This document shows, piece by piece, positions 14,501 through 25,300 of a DNA stretch of 64,000 nt (its first letter is position 1; every line of letters begins with the position of its first letter). The stretch is from the IMG/VR virus record IMGVR_UViG_3300049215_000227, positions 39,998-103,997 of that record; one strand, written 5' to 3'. A program made the position numbers and the translations under genes. Source of the DNA: a virus. The notes below the pieces were generated by a model. The model made no database searches. It saw nothing but the letters and a program-made list of their open reading frames with translations, and was not told the origin of the DNA.

Positions 14501-14945
14501 TGCGAATGAACCAGTTGATGGTGATGTTCTTGTGACGAGTATCACCAGCAGCGCCAGAGTTATTCTGAATCGTACCGTTGTTGTTGACCCAAATAACGCC
14601 TTGATTGTTGTTACCACCGTTGGTCATCCAGTTGTTGGGACTGGAGTACGTTCCGTGGTTGTGTGTTCCGATACCGTCTGCCTGATATGTTCCAAGTGAC
14701 AGATCGCCGTCAGGGTTTTGATTTCCGTCAGATCGACCGTTATTCTTGCCGCGAAGACCAATGCCTCGAGCATCAGGAACAGTCGTGAAGCCAGTTACTG
14801 TTGCGTAAGCTGATCCTACGCAAGAGCTGCCGTCGGCTAAAACCCAACCAGTCCCGTTGATTGCTTGGAACTGAGCCAGCGTCAGCATCGACGAGTGGAT
14901 GGTTCCAATTGGACTTTGATTTTGAAAAATATTTGTCTTAGGCAT
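14493..14945 (-). CDS. Tail collar-domain fibre protein (second copy)
   Basis: 150 residues. The phage tail-collar signature G-W-V-L-A-D-G-S-S and a D-A-R-G-x-x-L-R-G-K-N-N-G-R-S-D-G-N-Q-N segment match the protein at 15960-16427 closely. G-T-H-N-H-G supplies the His pair that binds metal in T4 gp12-type fibres. The C-terminal trimer-forming tip would follow. It is the last gene of the 39-kb tail operon and converges on the oxygenase gene with an 8-nt overlap and no terminator between. Confidence 0.88.
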   Translation of the reverse strand: MPKTNIFQNQSPIGTIHSSMLTLAQFQAINGTGWVLADGSSCVGSAYATVTGFTTVPDARGIGLRGKNNGRSDGNQNPDGDLSLGTYQADGIGTHNHGTYSSPNNWMTNGGNNNQGVIWVNNNGTIQNNSGAAGDTRHKNITINWFIRIN

Positions 14946-14948
14946 AAA

Positions 14949-15950
14949 TTATCCCACGTAGTACTCTTCAACTATGATGATGCCGGTCCCACCGTCACCA
15001 CCCGGAGATGAAGCGGTACCGTTAGTACCAACTGAATATGAGTAGGTAGCAGCTGGGCTTGGAATAATCGCTTCAATGTATCCGCCAGAAGCACCACCAG
15101 CACCAGACGTGTTAGCGTTTCTTGAACCAGAACCACCACCACCGGAACCAGAGTTTGCAGCTGCAGAACCACCACCACCGTTACCGTTACCGCCACCGCC
15201 GTTACCACCGAACGGAGATGCGCCACCCTGACCACCTTGAATGAAGGTAGCTGAACCTTGAAGCTCGGAACCACCGCCCTGAGAACCTGTCATGGCCACA
15301 ACAGCGATAGCTGGGGAGTTGACAGTTGCAGTGCCGCCAGTCGACGGACCGCCGCCACCAGAACCACCGCCGCCACCACCGCCACCAGTACAGGTGAGGA
15401 GAGACGTTCCGAAGGTAGTCGTTCCACCAGTATTACCGGTGCCGCCGCCACCACCACCACCGCCACCACCGACCATCTTAACTTTTAACCACACAGCGCC
15501 AGCCGGCGTAGTGTATGTTCCTGAGCCAGATAGGAGCCTAGTTACAGTAGGAGCAGTTATGATCGTGTTTTGGATCGTGATGATCCTGTTGTCCATCTGG
15601 AACGTGATCTCAGGCTTCAAGCCCATCTTCAACGCTTGGATGTTCAAGCCAGAAGGAAGAGCTGAGGTCAAGGTGACCTGATTGCTGTTACCGTCTGAAC
15701 CGATGTTCGTGAACGTGTAGTCGTTGCTCGCGCCAAGATTTAGCTTCTTACCGTCGACAAACAGCCACAAGTTGTCGGTGTAACTAGTAGATGTCGTATT
15801 GATGTAGAAAGGCAACGTGATAACCGTCTGACCAGTTGTCGACGTCGCGTAGTAGCTAGCAATCGTTGGCTGATTTAGCTGCGGCGTCGTATCGTTGTTG
15901 GTAAACTTCTTAACGTTACCCTTGCTGCTTAAGCTTTGTGTAATTGGCAT
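14949..15950 (-). CDS. Glycine-rich tail fibre/adhesin
   Basis: 333 residues. Residues 1-160 look like a fibre attachment and shaft part. From about 160 to 300 the protein is dominated by runs of up to ten Gly broken by Ser, Thr and Asn. Glycine-rich sandwich adhesins such as S16 gp38 use such polyglycine helices to display receptor-binding loops. The end V-G-T-N-G-T-A-S-S-P-G-G-D-G-G-T-G-I-I-I-V-E-E-Y is a closing motif common in glycine-rich tail proteins. It lies between two collar-domain proteins. A host-recognition role is likely. Confidence 0.8.
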   Translation of the reverse strand: MPITQSLSSKGNVKKFTNNDTTPQLNQPTIASYYATSTTGQTVITLPFYINTTSTSYTDNLWLFVDGKKLNLGASNDYTFTNIGSDGNSNQVTLTSALPSGLNIQALKMGLKPEITFQMDNRIITIQNTIITAPTVTRLLSGSGTYTTPAGAVWLKVKMVGGGGGGGGGGTGNTGGTTTFGTSLLTCTGGGGGGGGSGGGGPSTGGTATVNSPAIAVVAMTGSQGGGSELQGSATFIQGGQGGASPFGGNGGGGNGNGGGGSAAANSGSGGGGSGSRNANTSGAGGASGGYIEAIIPSPAATYSYSVGTNGTASSPGGDGGTGIIIVEEYYVG

Positions 15951-15959
15951 ACTCTATCC

Positions 15960-16427
15960 TTAGTTGTTAATCTTTATGAAGTGATTAACGGTAACGTTTA
16001 CCATGCGACTCTCTGTATCTGAGTTTGCTCCGTTAACGCCGTTAGTAAAAACTTGCGCTCCAAAGTGAGTAGCACCGTAACCTTGCATAGTGTTGCCGGG
16101 GTTACTTGGGTTAATGTTGTACCACGTTTCAATGTAGTGGTTGTGGGATTGCATAGCGTGATCTTGGAAGGTACCTAATGCTACATCGCCAGCAGGGTTT
16201 TGATGCCCATCGCTTCTACCGTTATTTTTTCCACGCAGAACCATACCGCGCAAGTCAGGAATCGTACTGTTTCCCGTTACGGAGGCGTATGTAGAGCCAG
16301 CAACTGAACTGCCGTCTGCTAAGACCCAACCACTGCCGTTAATGGCTTGAAACTGAGCAAGAGTAAGCAAGGACGATACGACCATGCCGATCGGATTTCT
16401 ATCTGTTTGCTTAAAAACTTTAGCCAT
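15960..16427 (-). CDS. Tail collar-domain fibre protein
   Basis: 155 residues. G-W-V-L-A-D-G-S-S, I-P-D-L-R-G-M-V-L-R-G-K-N-N-G-R-S-D-G-H-Q-N and Q-S-H-N-H are the phage tail-collar and metal-binding motifs of short tail fibre tips. It shares strong local identity with the 14493-14945 product but differs in the surface-exposed middle, as expected for receptor-binding variants. Confidence 0.9.
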   Translation of the reverse strand: MAKVFKQTDRNPIGMVVSSLLTLAQFQAINGSGWVLADGSSVAGSTYASVTGNSTIPDLRGMVLRGKNNGRSDGHQNPAGDVALGTFQDHAMQSHNHYIETWYNINPSNPGNTMQGYGATHFGAQVFTNGVNGANSDTESRMVNVTVNHFIKINN

Positions 16428-16435
16428 AAAACTCC

Positions 16436-19400
16436 TTAGTTGCCAATCCTATGAATAGATATGGATGACGTATACGGAACAGAACTACCTTGAATAGTGT
16501 TTGACGCATCTGGTCTAATGTCAATAAAATCACCAGCATTTAATTGCATCAAGGTAGAACCAGTCAATCTTTGAGAAGACGTGCCGTTTGCTATAGATGA
16601 AAGAAAAGTGTTTGCGCTTCCATTTAAATACGCTGTATAGTCAGTTGTTCCAGGGTTGCTGGTACTGTATATGCAAATGCTCACGTTGTATTTACCTGAA
16701 ACTGGTGCAGTAAACTTCCATGTGCCGTTAGAACCAGCAGTAGTGGTAGTGACTGCTCCATGTGAATCAAACACTTTACTATCAAAGTTAATTTGAGTTC
16801 CAGAGGCACCACTTTGGTTTGTAGATACAAAGTATTTTGCACTAACAGTTTCAGACGCAGCAATAACTGCAGGACCAGAAAGACGCTCAAAAGATACGTA
16901 TGCCGTAGTTTGACCGCCGCTGGCAGTAAACGTTGGAATGCCAGGATCTTTTGAGATGTATACAGCTAATGTATCTCCAGCGTTTGCCTGAATAAGAACG
17001 CTACCAGCAGTCTGAGGTGCGATGTTTCCTGTCGTTTGTGCGGTCCAACGACCTAATTCAGACCAGAATGATCCGTTTTTGTAAGCTCTAACATATATGC
17101 CGTTCGCTAATGTTGCACCAGAAGTTCCAGAAGCAACTGCCAATTCTCCAGTTACACGATATATGCCGGTAACTGGCACAGTGAAGATACCTGTAGAGTT
17201 ATTATAAGCACCATGCGTATCAAACTCTTTAGTAGGTTGAATGTACGCAGCATCAGACGTGGTAATGGTCTGACTTGAACCGTAATACTTAGCCGCAACG
17301 ACGCGAGTGTCCGTGTCATTTGACATTACGCTGTTTGAAGACCAACCAGCGATAGGAAATTTAGCTATAAAGCTAATATAGTCACCACTAGTAAGAACTG
17401 ACGATGCATTGGTTACTTTTTGAAATCCACCTGATGCACCCTGGAACGAAAAGAATAGCTGATTATTGGTAGATCCATCATAGACTAATGAATCGCCGTT
17501 ATTATTTGCAAATAAGCTATTAGGTGAAGCACTTACAGAGATACGGTTTAAATAACCAAGTTGTGTTCCTGCTCCGTAAGATGACACTTTAGACGTATCT
17601 ATAGTGTATCCAGCTGGAAGATTTAGGGTCCAAGCAACGGCAGTTGGAGTTCCACAGGTTGCATTACCAATTACTTCCATGGAATCGCCAACACGTCGCC
17701 AATAAACAGTGCTATTGGTTACGGTACCCATACCACCAAATGTGAAGGCTAGGTTACTGTTCCAATCCGATGTAGCCGATCCTTTTTGAACAGTCTGAGG
17801 ACCAACGACGAAGTCGTCCCAATACATGCTGCAAGCGCCAGCAGAAGAGTTTACTGCAAGTATTGCAAGTCTATATTGTGTGCTATTAGATGTAGACTGA
17901 AAGCTTGCAACCAGTTGTCCTACACCACTATTCTGAACGAAGTTATAAACGCCGGCAGGTTGAATCCATGCAAGGTTTGTTACGTCGTAAAGATATACAG
18001 CAAAAGTGTTAGAACTTGTTCCTGAGAAGTTTAGGTTTGCTGCACCGCTTTGTACTTGGTAGAAGGCGCTGATGGTGAGCATCTTTGATTGATCTTCTGC
18101 GTCGATGTAGAAGGCGTCAGAGATAAAACCTTGTCCAGCGCTCCACGTAATGCTTGCAGATGTTTGCAAGGAGTATTGCTTGCCAAGCGGACTGATGTTG
18201 GTCGTTCCAAAGGTAGAGATTGACGCAGCGCCAGAATTTACTGAGCCAGTAGGAATTACGCCAGTAAGGGTTGTATTAAATAGTGACCAACCAGTAGTTG
18301 TATTGCTCTCAAAGTCACCATTACCTGGGTTAGCCGTACCACCGCCGAATGACGCTTTGTAAGCAGAAAGATAGTTTTTAGCTCCACCGCTCGCCGAGAG
18401 GTTGTTAACCTGAGTTTGAAGTGCCGCAATTTGAGTTGTATTAGTTGTAGACGTATCAACTACAACTGCGCGCTGCAAGATCTCAACAGAGAGGTTCTGT
18501 CCGCTATAATCGCTATCCAACGTGATGACAGAGCCACTAGTTTCTGTATAGCTAGAATCCGGCGTAAGCGTAGGGTTGATGTAGCGAGGAATCAACTGAC
18601 CGTTCAAGTAAACGTCGAGAGATCCGTACGGGCTTCCAGAGTTAACGCCTACTGCGTACTGAAAGTTGGTTAAGGTAATCGTCGTCTTACCGCCGACGAG
18701 AGAGACTGTGCAGTTAACAGGCGTGCCAACGTTGTTAGTGAACGCGTACGCTTGGTTGATGACGCCTCCAGCTCCGTTGGAGACGTACTTCTGCATGAAC
18801 TCCTTGTACATGATGAGGTTGACGATGCCGGTTCCAGATGTCTGAAGGGCAAAGAATCTCAAGTAGGAGTTTGATCCGGCTGCAGGCGTCACTACGCTCG
18901 TGTGCTGCGTGGTGTCAAGAGTAGGTCTAGATGCTACTGCAGACCAACTGGAGTTGTTAGAGGAAGCTGTGTATGCAACGTATGGACCAACATCTGGAGT
19001 GAACAGGTTGCTGTTCGAGACGTTGTTGTCCTTGTAATCAACCATGAACTCCGACATAGTCGTTCCTGGGAACGCCGCGGAGATGGCCGCACCGTCAACA
19101 GCCAAGTTGTAAATATCCTTGGTGTGAACAGCTTGAGAAACTGTAACCTGGGTTCCGTTAGAAGGAACAGGGTTTAGAGTTTCGACAGTGAAGTTGCTTT
19201 GACTGTTTACAGCCGTGATCTTAACAGCCTGAGTGCCAACGATGACCATGTCACCGGCAGCAACAGTGTAGCCAGCAGCGCTGCTCAATACGACGGTCGT
19301 GGAGTTTGTGCCTGCAGCGATGGTCTTAGAAGCATCGTAAGACATCTGCCACATAGTCTTAGCAGCAATATAGGACGCGTTGGTGAATCCTGCGGTGCTG

Positions 19401-19981
19401 TTAACGGAAGTGGTTGAACTTGTAGGAGTATCAGAGAAGAGCTCTGTGAAACTAGCTCTGAAATTTAGCTCATCAAGGTCATCGCCAACGCCGCTGCCGC
19501 CAGAGCCGGTTCCAGGAGCGGAACTCAAGATCCAGCGAGATTGACCGTCGTCGTAGGTGAGCTGAATAACCTGTCCAGAAAGGATGGTGATTGTGCCCTG
19601 ATTGTAAGTAAGAATTCTGTTAGCAGGCGTTGGCTCAGTAGCGTCGTTGTTGTTGATCAACAGAGGCTGAGAGCTCTGGTTGTAGATGACGATGGACTTA
19701 GCGGGGCCAGAAGCCGTTACGCCGTATAGGGTCGAAGTCGTAGAACCTGTAACTCTGATGAGGGAGTTCTGAACTACAGCGGCCGTGAATTGGGCGCTGG
19801 TAAGAGAGGCAGCAGATGGAACGTCAACTCTAGAAGCTAGGTTGATCCAGAATCCGTTCTGATAGAACTCGTAAGTGTTAGCTGTTGAGTCAAAATATAG
19901 GTCGCCGTTTGATGGGCCAGATGGAGCCGCCTGTGGATTGAGGTTGGCACCATTCCTAATTTTCATGAAGTTTAAAGCCAT
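16436..19981 (-). CDS. Large tail fibre with two C-terminal C1q-like domains
   Basis: 1181 residues, rich in Ser/Thr/Asn/Gly and beta structure. The N-terminus has Q-A-A-P-S-G-P-S-N-G-D-L-Y-F-D-S-T-A-N, a fibre-attachment pattern shared in spirit with the neighbouring 777-residue fibre. A short coiled coil (I-A-A-L-Q-T-Q-V-N-N-L) occurs near residue 520. Two C1q/TNF-like modules close the protein: F-D-T-H-G-A-Y to S-F-E-R-L-S (about 925-1040) and F-D-S-H-G-A to I-H-R-I-G-N (about 1060-1181). The C-terminal modules probably contact the receptor. Promoter TATAAT and a GAGGAAAGGG ribosome site precede it. Confidence 0.85.
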   Translation of the reverse strand: MALNFMKIRNGANLNPQAAPSGPSNGDLYFDSTANTYEFYQNGFWINLASRVDVPSAASLTSAQFTAAVVQNSLIRVTGSTTSTLYGVTASGPAKSIVIYNQSSQPLLINNNDATEPTPANRILTYNQGTITILSGQVIQLTYDDGQSRWILSSAPGTGSGGSGVGDDLDELNFRASFTELFSDTPTSSTTSVNSTAGFTNASYIAAKTMWQMSYDASKTIAAGTNSTTVVLSSAAGYTVAAGDMVIVGTQAVKITAVNSQSNFTVETLNPVPSNGTQVTVSQAVHTKDIYNLAVDGAAISAAFPGTTMSEFMVDYKDNNVSNSNLFTPDVGPYVAYTASSNNSSWSAVASRPTLDTTQHTSVVTPAAGSNSYLRFFALQTSGTGIVNLIMYKEFMQKYVSNGAGGVINQAYAFTNNVGTPVNCTVSLVGGKTTITLTNFQYAVGVNSGSPYGSLDVYLNGQLIPRYINPTLTPDSSYTETSGSVITLDSDYSGQNLSVEILQRAVVVDTSTTNTTQIAALQTQVNNLSASGGAKNYLSAYKASFGGGTANPGNGDFESNTTTGWSLFNTTLTGVIPTGSVNSGAASISTFGTTNISPLGKQYSLQTSASITWSAGQGFISDAFYIDAEDQSKMLTISAFYQVQSGAANLNFSGTSSNTFAVYLYDVTNLAWIQPAGVYNFVQNSGVGQLVASFQSTSNSTQYRLAILAVNSSAGACSMYWDDFVVGPQTVQKGSATSDWNSNLAFTFGGMGTVTNSTVYWRRVGDSMEVIGNATCGTPTAVAWTLNLPAGYTIDTSKVSSYGAGTQLGYLNRISVSASPNSLFANNNGDSLVYDGSTNNQLFFSFQGASGGFQKVTNASSVLTSGDYISFIAKFPIAGWSSNSVMSNDTDTRVVAAKYYGSSQTITTSDAAYIQPTKEFDTHGAYNNSTGIFTVPVTGIYRVTGELAVASGTSGATLANGIYVRAYKNGSFWSELGRWTAQTTGNIAPQTAGSVLIQANAGDTLAVYISKDPGIPTFTASGGQTTAYVSFERLSGPAVIAASETVSAKYFVSTNQSGASGTQINFDSKVFDSHGAVTTTTAGSNGTWKFTAPVSGKYNVSICIYSTSNPGTTDYTAYLNGSANTFLSSIANGTSSQRLTGSTLMQLNAGDFIDIRPDASNTIQGSSVPYTSSISIHRIGN

Positions 19982-20008
19982 GCGATTCCCTTTCCTCGCT
20001 TAGATAGC

Positions 20009-20014
20009 ATTATA
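20009..20014 (-). promoter_or_regulatory. -10 box upstream of the large fibre gene
   Basis: TATAAT with a normal leader containing GAGGAAAGGG before the ATG at 19981. This contrasts with the short-leader boxes elsewhere. Confidence 0.5.
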
Positions 20015-20027
20015 CCATATTAAGTTT

Positions 20028-22361
20028 TTATCTTCTAAATGACTTAATATCTGCCCTCATTGTGCGAGCTGCGCCTTGATTTGTGGTTGTGTACTGAATT
20101 AGAACGTTAGCACCGCTAACTGTTGCCGACCATTGAACTCCGCAATCGGCCGTTTCGCCGTACTGGTCAGTTTCAGCGGCAACAATGGTTCCAGCGTTGT
20201 TTGAAGTTACTCTTAAGGTACCCACACGACAATCCTTAGTAGCATTACCGCTCTCAATGACATAGCTAATCTCGTAGCCAGCCACAGAGGCGTAGGCAAA
20301 TTGAAAGGCTGTTGTAGGGGTGGACTGATTGTCTGACAACGATATAGAGTCAGTATAGGTTTGAGTTAGGTAATTAGTGCCGTCAGCTGACCTCTGAAAA
20401 GAGGCGCTGTAGATTTGAATATTTGCTGATCCAGAGTTAATCTGCAGCGGCGTGTTAACGGAAAGCAAGCTAGTTGCGTATACGGTGGCCCATCTTAGAG
20501 CAGCGCTACCGAGATTGAGAACGGCATCGGATCCTGCGATGAGGGAGGCATTGATTGCCACTGATGCCAGATTGCTTAACGCAGTGTTGGCCTTGCCATT
20601 TAACTGAGTTTGGATTGCGCTCGTAACACCGCTGACATAGCCAAGTTCAGTTGCTGTTGTTGTAGAAGCCACAGGAAGACCGTTGGCGTCGGTTGCAACA
20701 GCCCTATTGGCCGTGACAGAGGTGTCCTGCATCACTCCGGCAGAGCTATTAGTTACCCAAGCATAGTTTGTTCCAGAAGCAAGCTTGCTCCTAGCGATTG
20801 CAGCAGAAGCAGAAACTTGAGTGTTCGTGATACCGCCAGCTTTAACTTCTAGCTGGTTAGAACCGTTGATGTCGATGGTCGTGTTGTCAAACAGAACGTT
20901 CAGAACAGATGAAACGTATGTTAAGGCGTTTCCAAGCGCAGTGGATGCTGGACCAGAGAATTGTAGCCATGAGCTGCTTGCGCTCGTAAACGTATAGCTT
21001 TGACCAAAGTGATCAGAGTTTGAGTTAATGACAGAGACGGCGTTTGTGTTGGCAGGAACGGTGAAAGAGTACGTCCATGCGCCAGGTACGCCACCAGTAA
21101 CTTGCACGATAGAGTTAGTGTGTCCAGCAAAGCTGCCGCCGACTAAGCTAGTAGGAAAAAGAGCGTCGTGGTTGATGACGAACCTGTCTCCAGCTTGAAT
21201 AGTTCTTGTAGGAAACAAGTCAATCCATTGAGAACTTTCTGCTCTCCACCACACAGCGTGACCAGCACCAAACGAGGTCCAGGCACCCGTTGGAGATGTT
21301 CCAATGATGTACACCACGCTATCTCTTGGAGATACAGGAGGAGTAGATAGGCTGTCATCTGCCAAGCACATGTCGTTGACGGGAGCCAACCAACTTAATC
21401 CTGAACCAACCGAATCAACGTACGCCTTTGTAACTAAGTCATTTGGGTTAACAGGAGCACCACTGTTAGTGATGATGAATCCGCCCAAGGACTGATTAGC
21501 AGTAAAAGCATTTGCGCCGTTGGCTAAAATTACCTGGCCGTAGTTGACAGCATCGCTTGCGCTAGAACCGGCCGTAAGGTTTGTGATCTTGTTCGAGTTT
21601 AGGTTAAAGTTTCCAGTTGCAGAAACAGAACCATCCGCTAAGAACAAGTTGGTTGACAAGATGCTCGAAGGAGCTACAAAGCCTGATCCATCCTGGATTA
21701 ATACGTCGTTTGTAGAGCCACCAAGAGGAGCAAGCTTGCTGTAAGCGATCGCAGCAGCCGTATTGATGTCACTATCAACTATACTATTGCCAAGATTCAA
21801 CTTGGTATACAGAATGTTAGCGGTGTTACTGATGTCGGTGTTTACGATGCTGCCTGACAAGTTAAGCTTGCTGTACGCAATACTTGCGGTCGGGCTAACG
21901 TCACTATTTACGATGCTTGCAGATAGGTTTAACTTGCTGTAAGCGATCGCAGCAGCTGTGTTGATGTCGCTATCAACTATACTGTTGTTTAGATTTAACT
22001 TAGTATAGGCAATGGCTGCAGAAGGCGAAACCATCGCGTTAACAATTATGCCGCTCTTGATTGAGAGACCTAAGGTTGAGTCAGCAAGAATATCGCCAAC
22101 GGAGCTAGTATCTACTGCGTCAGATTGGTTGGTAGAGTTGTCGCCGATGATAACGTTGTGCGCTGCTAGCGGCAACCCAGTAATAAATCCAGCAATGGGT
22201 GCCCAAGCCGATCCGTTGTAGTATCGTACGGTGTTGCTTACTGAGTTGTAGTACAGATCGCCAGCAACCGCCGTTACCGGATCGGTCGCAGCAATAGGTA
22301 GCGTGAACGGCAAGCCGTTCAAGAACACTACCTTATTACCAAATTGTAGCTGGTTAGCCAT
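20028..22361 (-). CDS. Tail fibre with 22-residue tandem repeats
   Basis: 777 residues. The N-terminus (G-D-L-Y-Y-N-S-V-S-N-T-V-R-Y-Y-N-G-S-A-W) is a typical fibre-to-baseplate attachment motif. Residues about 105-215 consist of four and a half copies of a 22-residue unit, I-A-Y-[ST]-K-L-N-L-x-x-S-I-V-[ND]-[ST]-D. The remainder is beta-rich with Asn/Ser/Thr. Probably part of the long tail-fibre complex together with the genes on both sides, each only a few nt away. Confidence 0.85.
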   Translation of the reverse strand: MANQLQFGNKVVFLNGLPFTLPIAATDPVTAVAGDLYYNSVSNTVRYYNGSAWAPIAGFITGLPLAAHNVIIGDNSTNQSDAVDTSSVGDILADSTLGLSIKSGIIVNAMVSPSAAIAYTKLNLNNSIVDSDINTAAAIAYSKLNLSASIVNSDVSPTASIAYSKLNLSGSIVNTDISNTANILYTKLNLGNSIVDSDINTAAAIAYSKLAPLGGSTNDVLIQDGSGFVAPSSILSTNLFLADGSVSATGNFNLNSNKITNLTAGSSASDAVNYGQVILANGANAFTANQSLGGFIITNSGAPVNPNDLVTKAYVDSVGSGLSWLAPVNDMCLADDSLSTPPVSPRDSVVYIIGTSPTGAWTSFGAGHAVWWRAESSQWIDLFPTRTIQAGDRFVINHDALFPTSLVGGSFAGHTNSIVQVTGGVPGAWTYSFTVPANTNAVSVINSNSDHFGQSYTFTSASSSWLQFSGPASTALGNALTYVSSVLNVLFDNTTIDINGSNQLEVKAGGITNTQVSASAAIARSKLASGTNYAWVTNSSAGVMQDTSVTANRAVATDANGLPVASTTTATELGYVSGVTSAIQTQLNGKANTALSNLASVAINASLIAGSDAVLNLGSAALRWATVYATSLLSVNTPLQINSGSANIQIYSASFQRSADGTNYLTQTYTDSISLSDNQSTPTTAFQFAYASVAGYEISYVIESGNATKDCRVGTLRVTSNNAGTIVAAETDQYGETADCGVQWSATVSGANVLIQYTTTNQGAARTMRADIKSFRR
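21738..22025 (-). repeat. 66-bp tandem repeats coding for fibre shaft units
   Basis: In-frame 66-bp units encode the 22-residue motif of the 777-residue fibre. Two of the units are nearly identical at DNA level, which points to recent expansion or recombination. Confidence 0.7.
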
Positions 22362-22364
22362 CTG

Positions 22365-25300
22365 TTAACTCCACCTTCTCATGAAGTACTTGAACGTTCC
22401 GTTAAAGCCGGTAGCGGTCGAGGTGTACTGCACAAGCACTTGCGATCCTGAGATTACGCTGCTTAAAACTACGCCGGTGGATGCAGTATTCACGAAGTCA
22501 TAGCTTTGAGCTGTATTGATTGTATCATTTGCGATCATGAGTCGGCCAACTTCATACACGCCGTTTCTCAAGATGGAGAACTCGATCACGGCAAATGGAA
22601 ATGTCGAGGCGTCATAGGCAAACAACGTCTGAGGAACTGCTTCATTGTCTAGAATGGTAGCGCCAGAGGATAGGATCGTTTGCTGTAAGCCACCCAAAAC
22701 TAGAGCTTCGTTGACTGTATCGATTAAGAAGTTAGAGTTGCCGTCTAGCAATCCGCCGTTGTTGTACTGAATAGACTCAGCAGGACCGCCGGCTACCGCT
22801 GGAGTAGAAGTTCCGCTGTAGCTAGGAACGCCGCCTGGACCACCAGAAGCGTTAGACCACCTACGAATCATCAACTTCATGATAGCTGAACTACCCGTTG
22901 CAGTTGTTGTGTACTGCAAGATTAGGTTGCCGCCGGAAATTACTCCGCTAAATGCTACTCCAGAGCTTCCAAGATACGAGTTTTCAGCAGAAACTGCTAC
23001 GCTTGTTCCGTCCGACGTGATGTAAAGCACGCCGGTTTCTCTAGCAGAACTTCTGTTAAGAGAGAACTCCACGACCATGTACTCGCTGCCTAAGGCTGCA
23101 ACGCTAAACACCGTTCCGTTGGTAGTGTTATCTGCCAAGCTGGTAGTGATGATGTTGCTCTGTTCCCAGTAGTCAGAGCCATTGAAGTATCTAACCTTGT
23201 CGTTAAATACCCAAGTCGTGTCGTTAAACTTGCCAATCTGATCTTTGAAGCTGTTGCCTTCTTCAATAATGACTGTGTCTGCTGCCGACGGAGATAGATT
23301 GCCGTTGAAGAGATACTGAGCAGTCCAACTCGTGATGTTGGTGCCAGTACCATTAGCCATGTAGATCTGATTGTTATCGCTGCTCAAGTTAGAGAACAAC
23401 ACTAGATCTCCGGCATTAACGCTGAAGCCATCTTCCGTAACTGGATTACCGGTTGGGAGCGTGGTGCTAACAGGGTCGTAATAGGTTGCCTTAACAAGGG
23501 CGGCGCCACTTGGAATAAGCGGAGACGAACCAAGAACCTCAAGACCATTCCAGAGATAAACAGCTTGTCCACCAAGTCTGCTTGCAACAACGATGACGCT
23601 TTCGCCAACTGGAACCGCACTGTTGTCAACGATGGTTACAGTAGGGGTTGTCGCGTTGTTGCGATCAATCGTCACGTACGCAGATTGGTTAGTTTGAAGT
23701 GACCAACCTGGACTTGAATTAGGAAGCGTAATCACCGCATTTCCTGGGGAGCCAGGCTGCAAGATAGTAAGAGTTGCACCTGAAGCTTGAAACGTAAGTT
23801 CTTGAGCTGATCCGTTCGCTGTATTCACTGCGACAGTGGCAGTAGACAAGTACTTGATAGTTTTGTCTTGAGCCTTATCTGCCATCATGGAGGTAAGTTT
23901 AGCAGCACGCAGCGTGATGTTATCACCGGGTCCAGCGTTGAAGTTAGACTGACCGTTTAAGGTGTTGTATCCCGTTGGAACAAGATAAACAGGCGATGTA
24001 GCTGCAAGCGACGGCATGCCGAGGTATGCTTGAATGTTAGCAGAGTCCTTCTCGCCGATATCGATGATAGAACCTTGAACAATCTTAGTGATGCCCTCTT
24101 CAGTGCGAACATCCATGCGCGCAAGAGTAGCTGTGCCTGTACTTTCAGAAGCGTAAGATGCAGGAAGGGCAAATTGAACTTCAGTTGAAGTGCGGTAGTT
24201 GATTACGTAAGCACCATTGTAGTTAGTGGTACCAGCAATCTGAATAGTTTCACCGGACTCAAATCCATGGTCTGCTGATTCAAGTTGCAAACCATAACCG
24301 TTATTTGTCGTAGTTGTAGTCAACAAACCATAGAAGCTAGTGAAAGCGCCAGTGGTTGTGTTAGATGTATTAAAGGAGAACGTGTCAACGTCTATAACGT
24401 CAACAGAGTATGTTCCTGCTTGCGCTGCTGGGGCAGTAACGGTGATCATGTCGCCGTTTACCAATCCGTGCGCGGTAGAGGTGACGGTAGCAACGCTCCC
24501 GGTAGCCGTAGTTAATGTTCCTGATAGGGTTACACTGCTGATAGCAGAGATTCCCTGGATAATGTCACTGCGAAGAACAAGCCACAAGAAGTTTCCACCA
24601 GTATTAGTGATGGCGTTGTCAGTTCTTGGTTGAATCTCAATGTCTGCTGTGTAATAAACACCGCGATCATAAGCGGCGATAGCGTTTGTTGTCGCGCCTT
24701 GATAGTTTCCACTTAATCTTATCGACTTCGCATTTGCAGGAGTAGTAACAGAACCACCAAGATTAGTAGAGTCATAGAACTGTTCCACTCTTAAGAATAA
24801 CGTAGGATCGTCAGTTTGCTGCTTAATCCAGTCGCCCTGCAGCAGGTTGGCAAAGAAGCCGATAGAACCATTAGGCGTATTGACATACGGCTGACCGTTA
24901 GTCCAAGCGACCGCCTGATTCAAAGCGTTGATAGGTTGATTTCTTACGAGAGGCAAGTACGCGACGTTCTCGTTAGGAACAACGATCGTTCCGTTGCCGG
25001 CACCATACGATTGGCCACGGATCATGTAGCTTCTAGGATCCGAGGTGCTTAGAACTAAGATGTCATCCGTATAAGTGAGTTGTCCTGGGTTAGAGCTACT
25101 ATATTGATACTGACCCTTAGACTTAAAGGTGGTAGCAAGAGCGTCATGAAAGATGCTTACAAGGCCGTACGATGATGTATCTGCGTACCAGTACTGACTG
25201 CCGCCAAGCTCAGCGAGCTTAGTCATGACAGCGTCCATCCATTCCTTCATGGACTGGATGTTCTTATCGCCGCCCTCGAATGGATTCTGTCCGCTGGTAG

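Noticed and set aside
15292-15681. Plus-strand proline-rich frame opposite the glycine-rich fibre
   Set aside because: Poly-Pro is the antisense of poly-Gly codons; the fibre frame has the family context.
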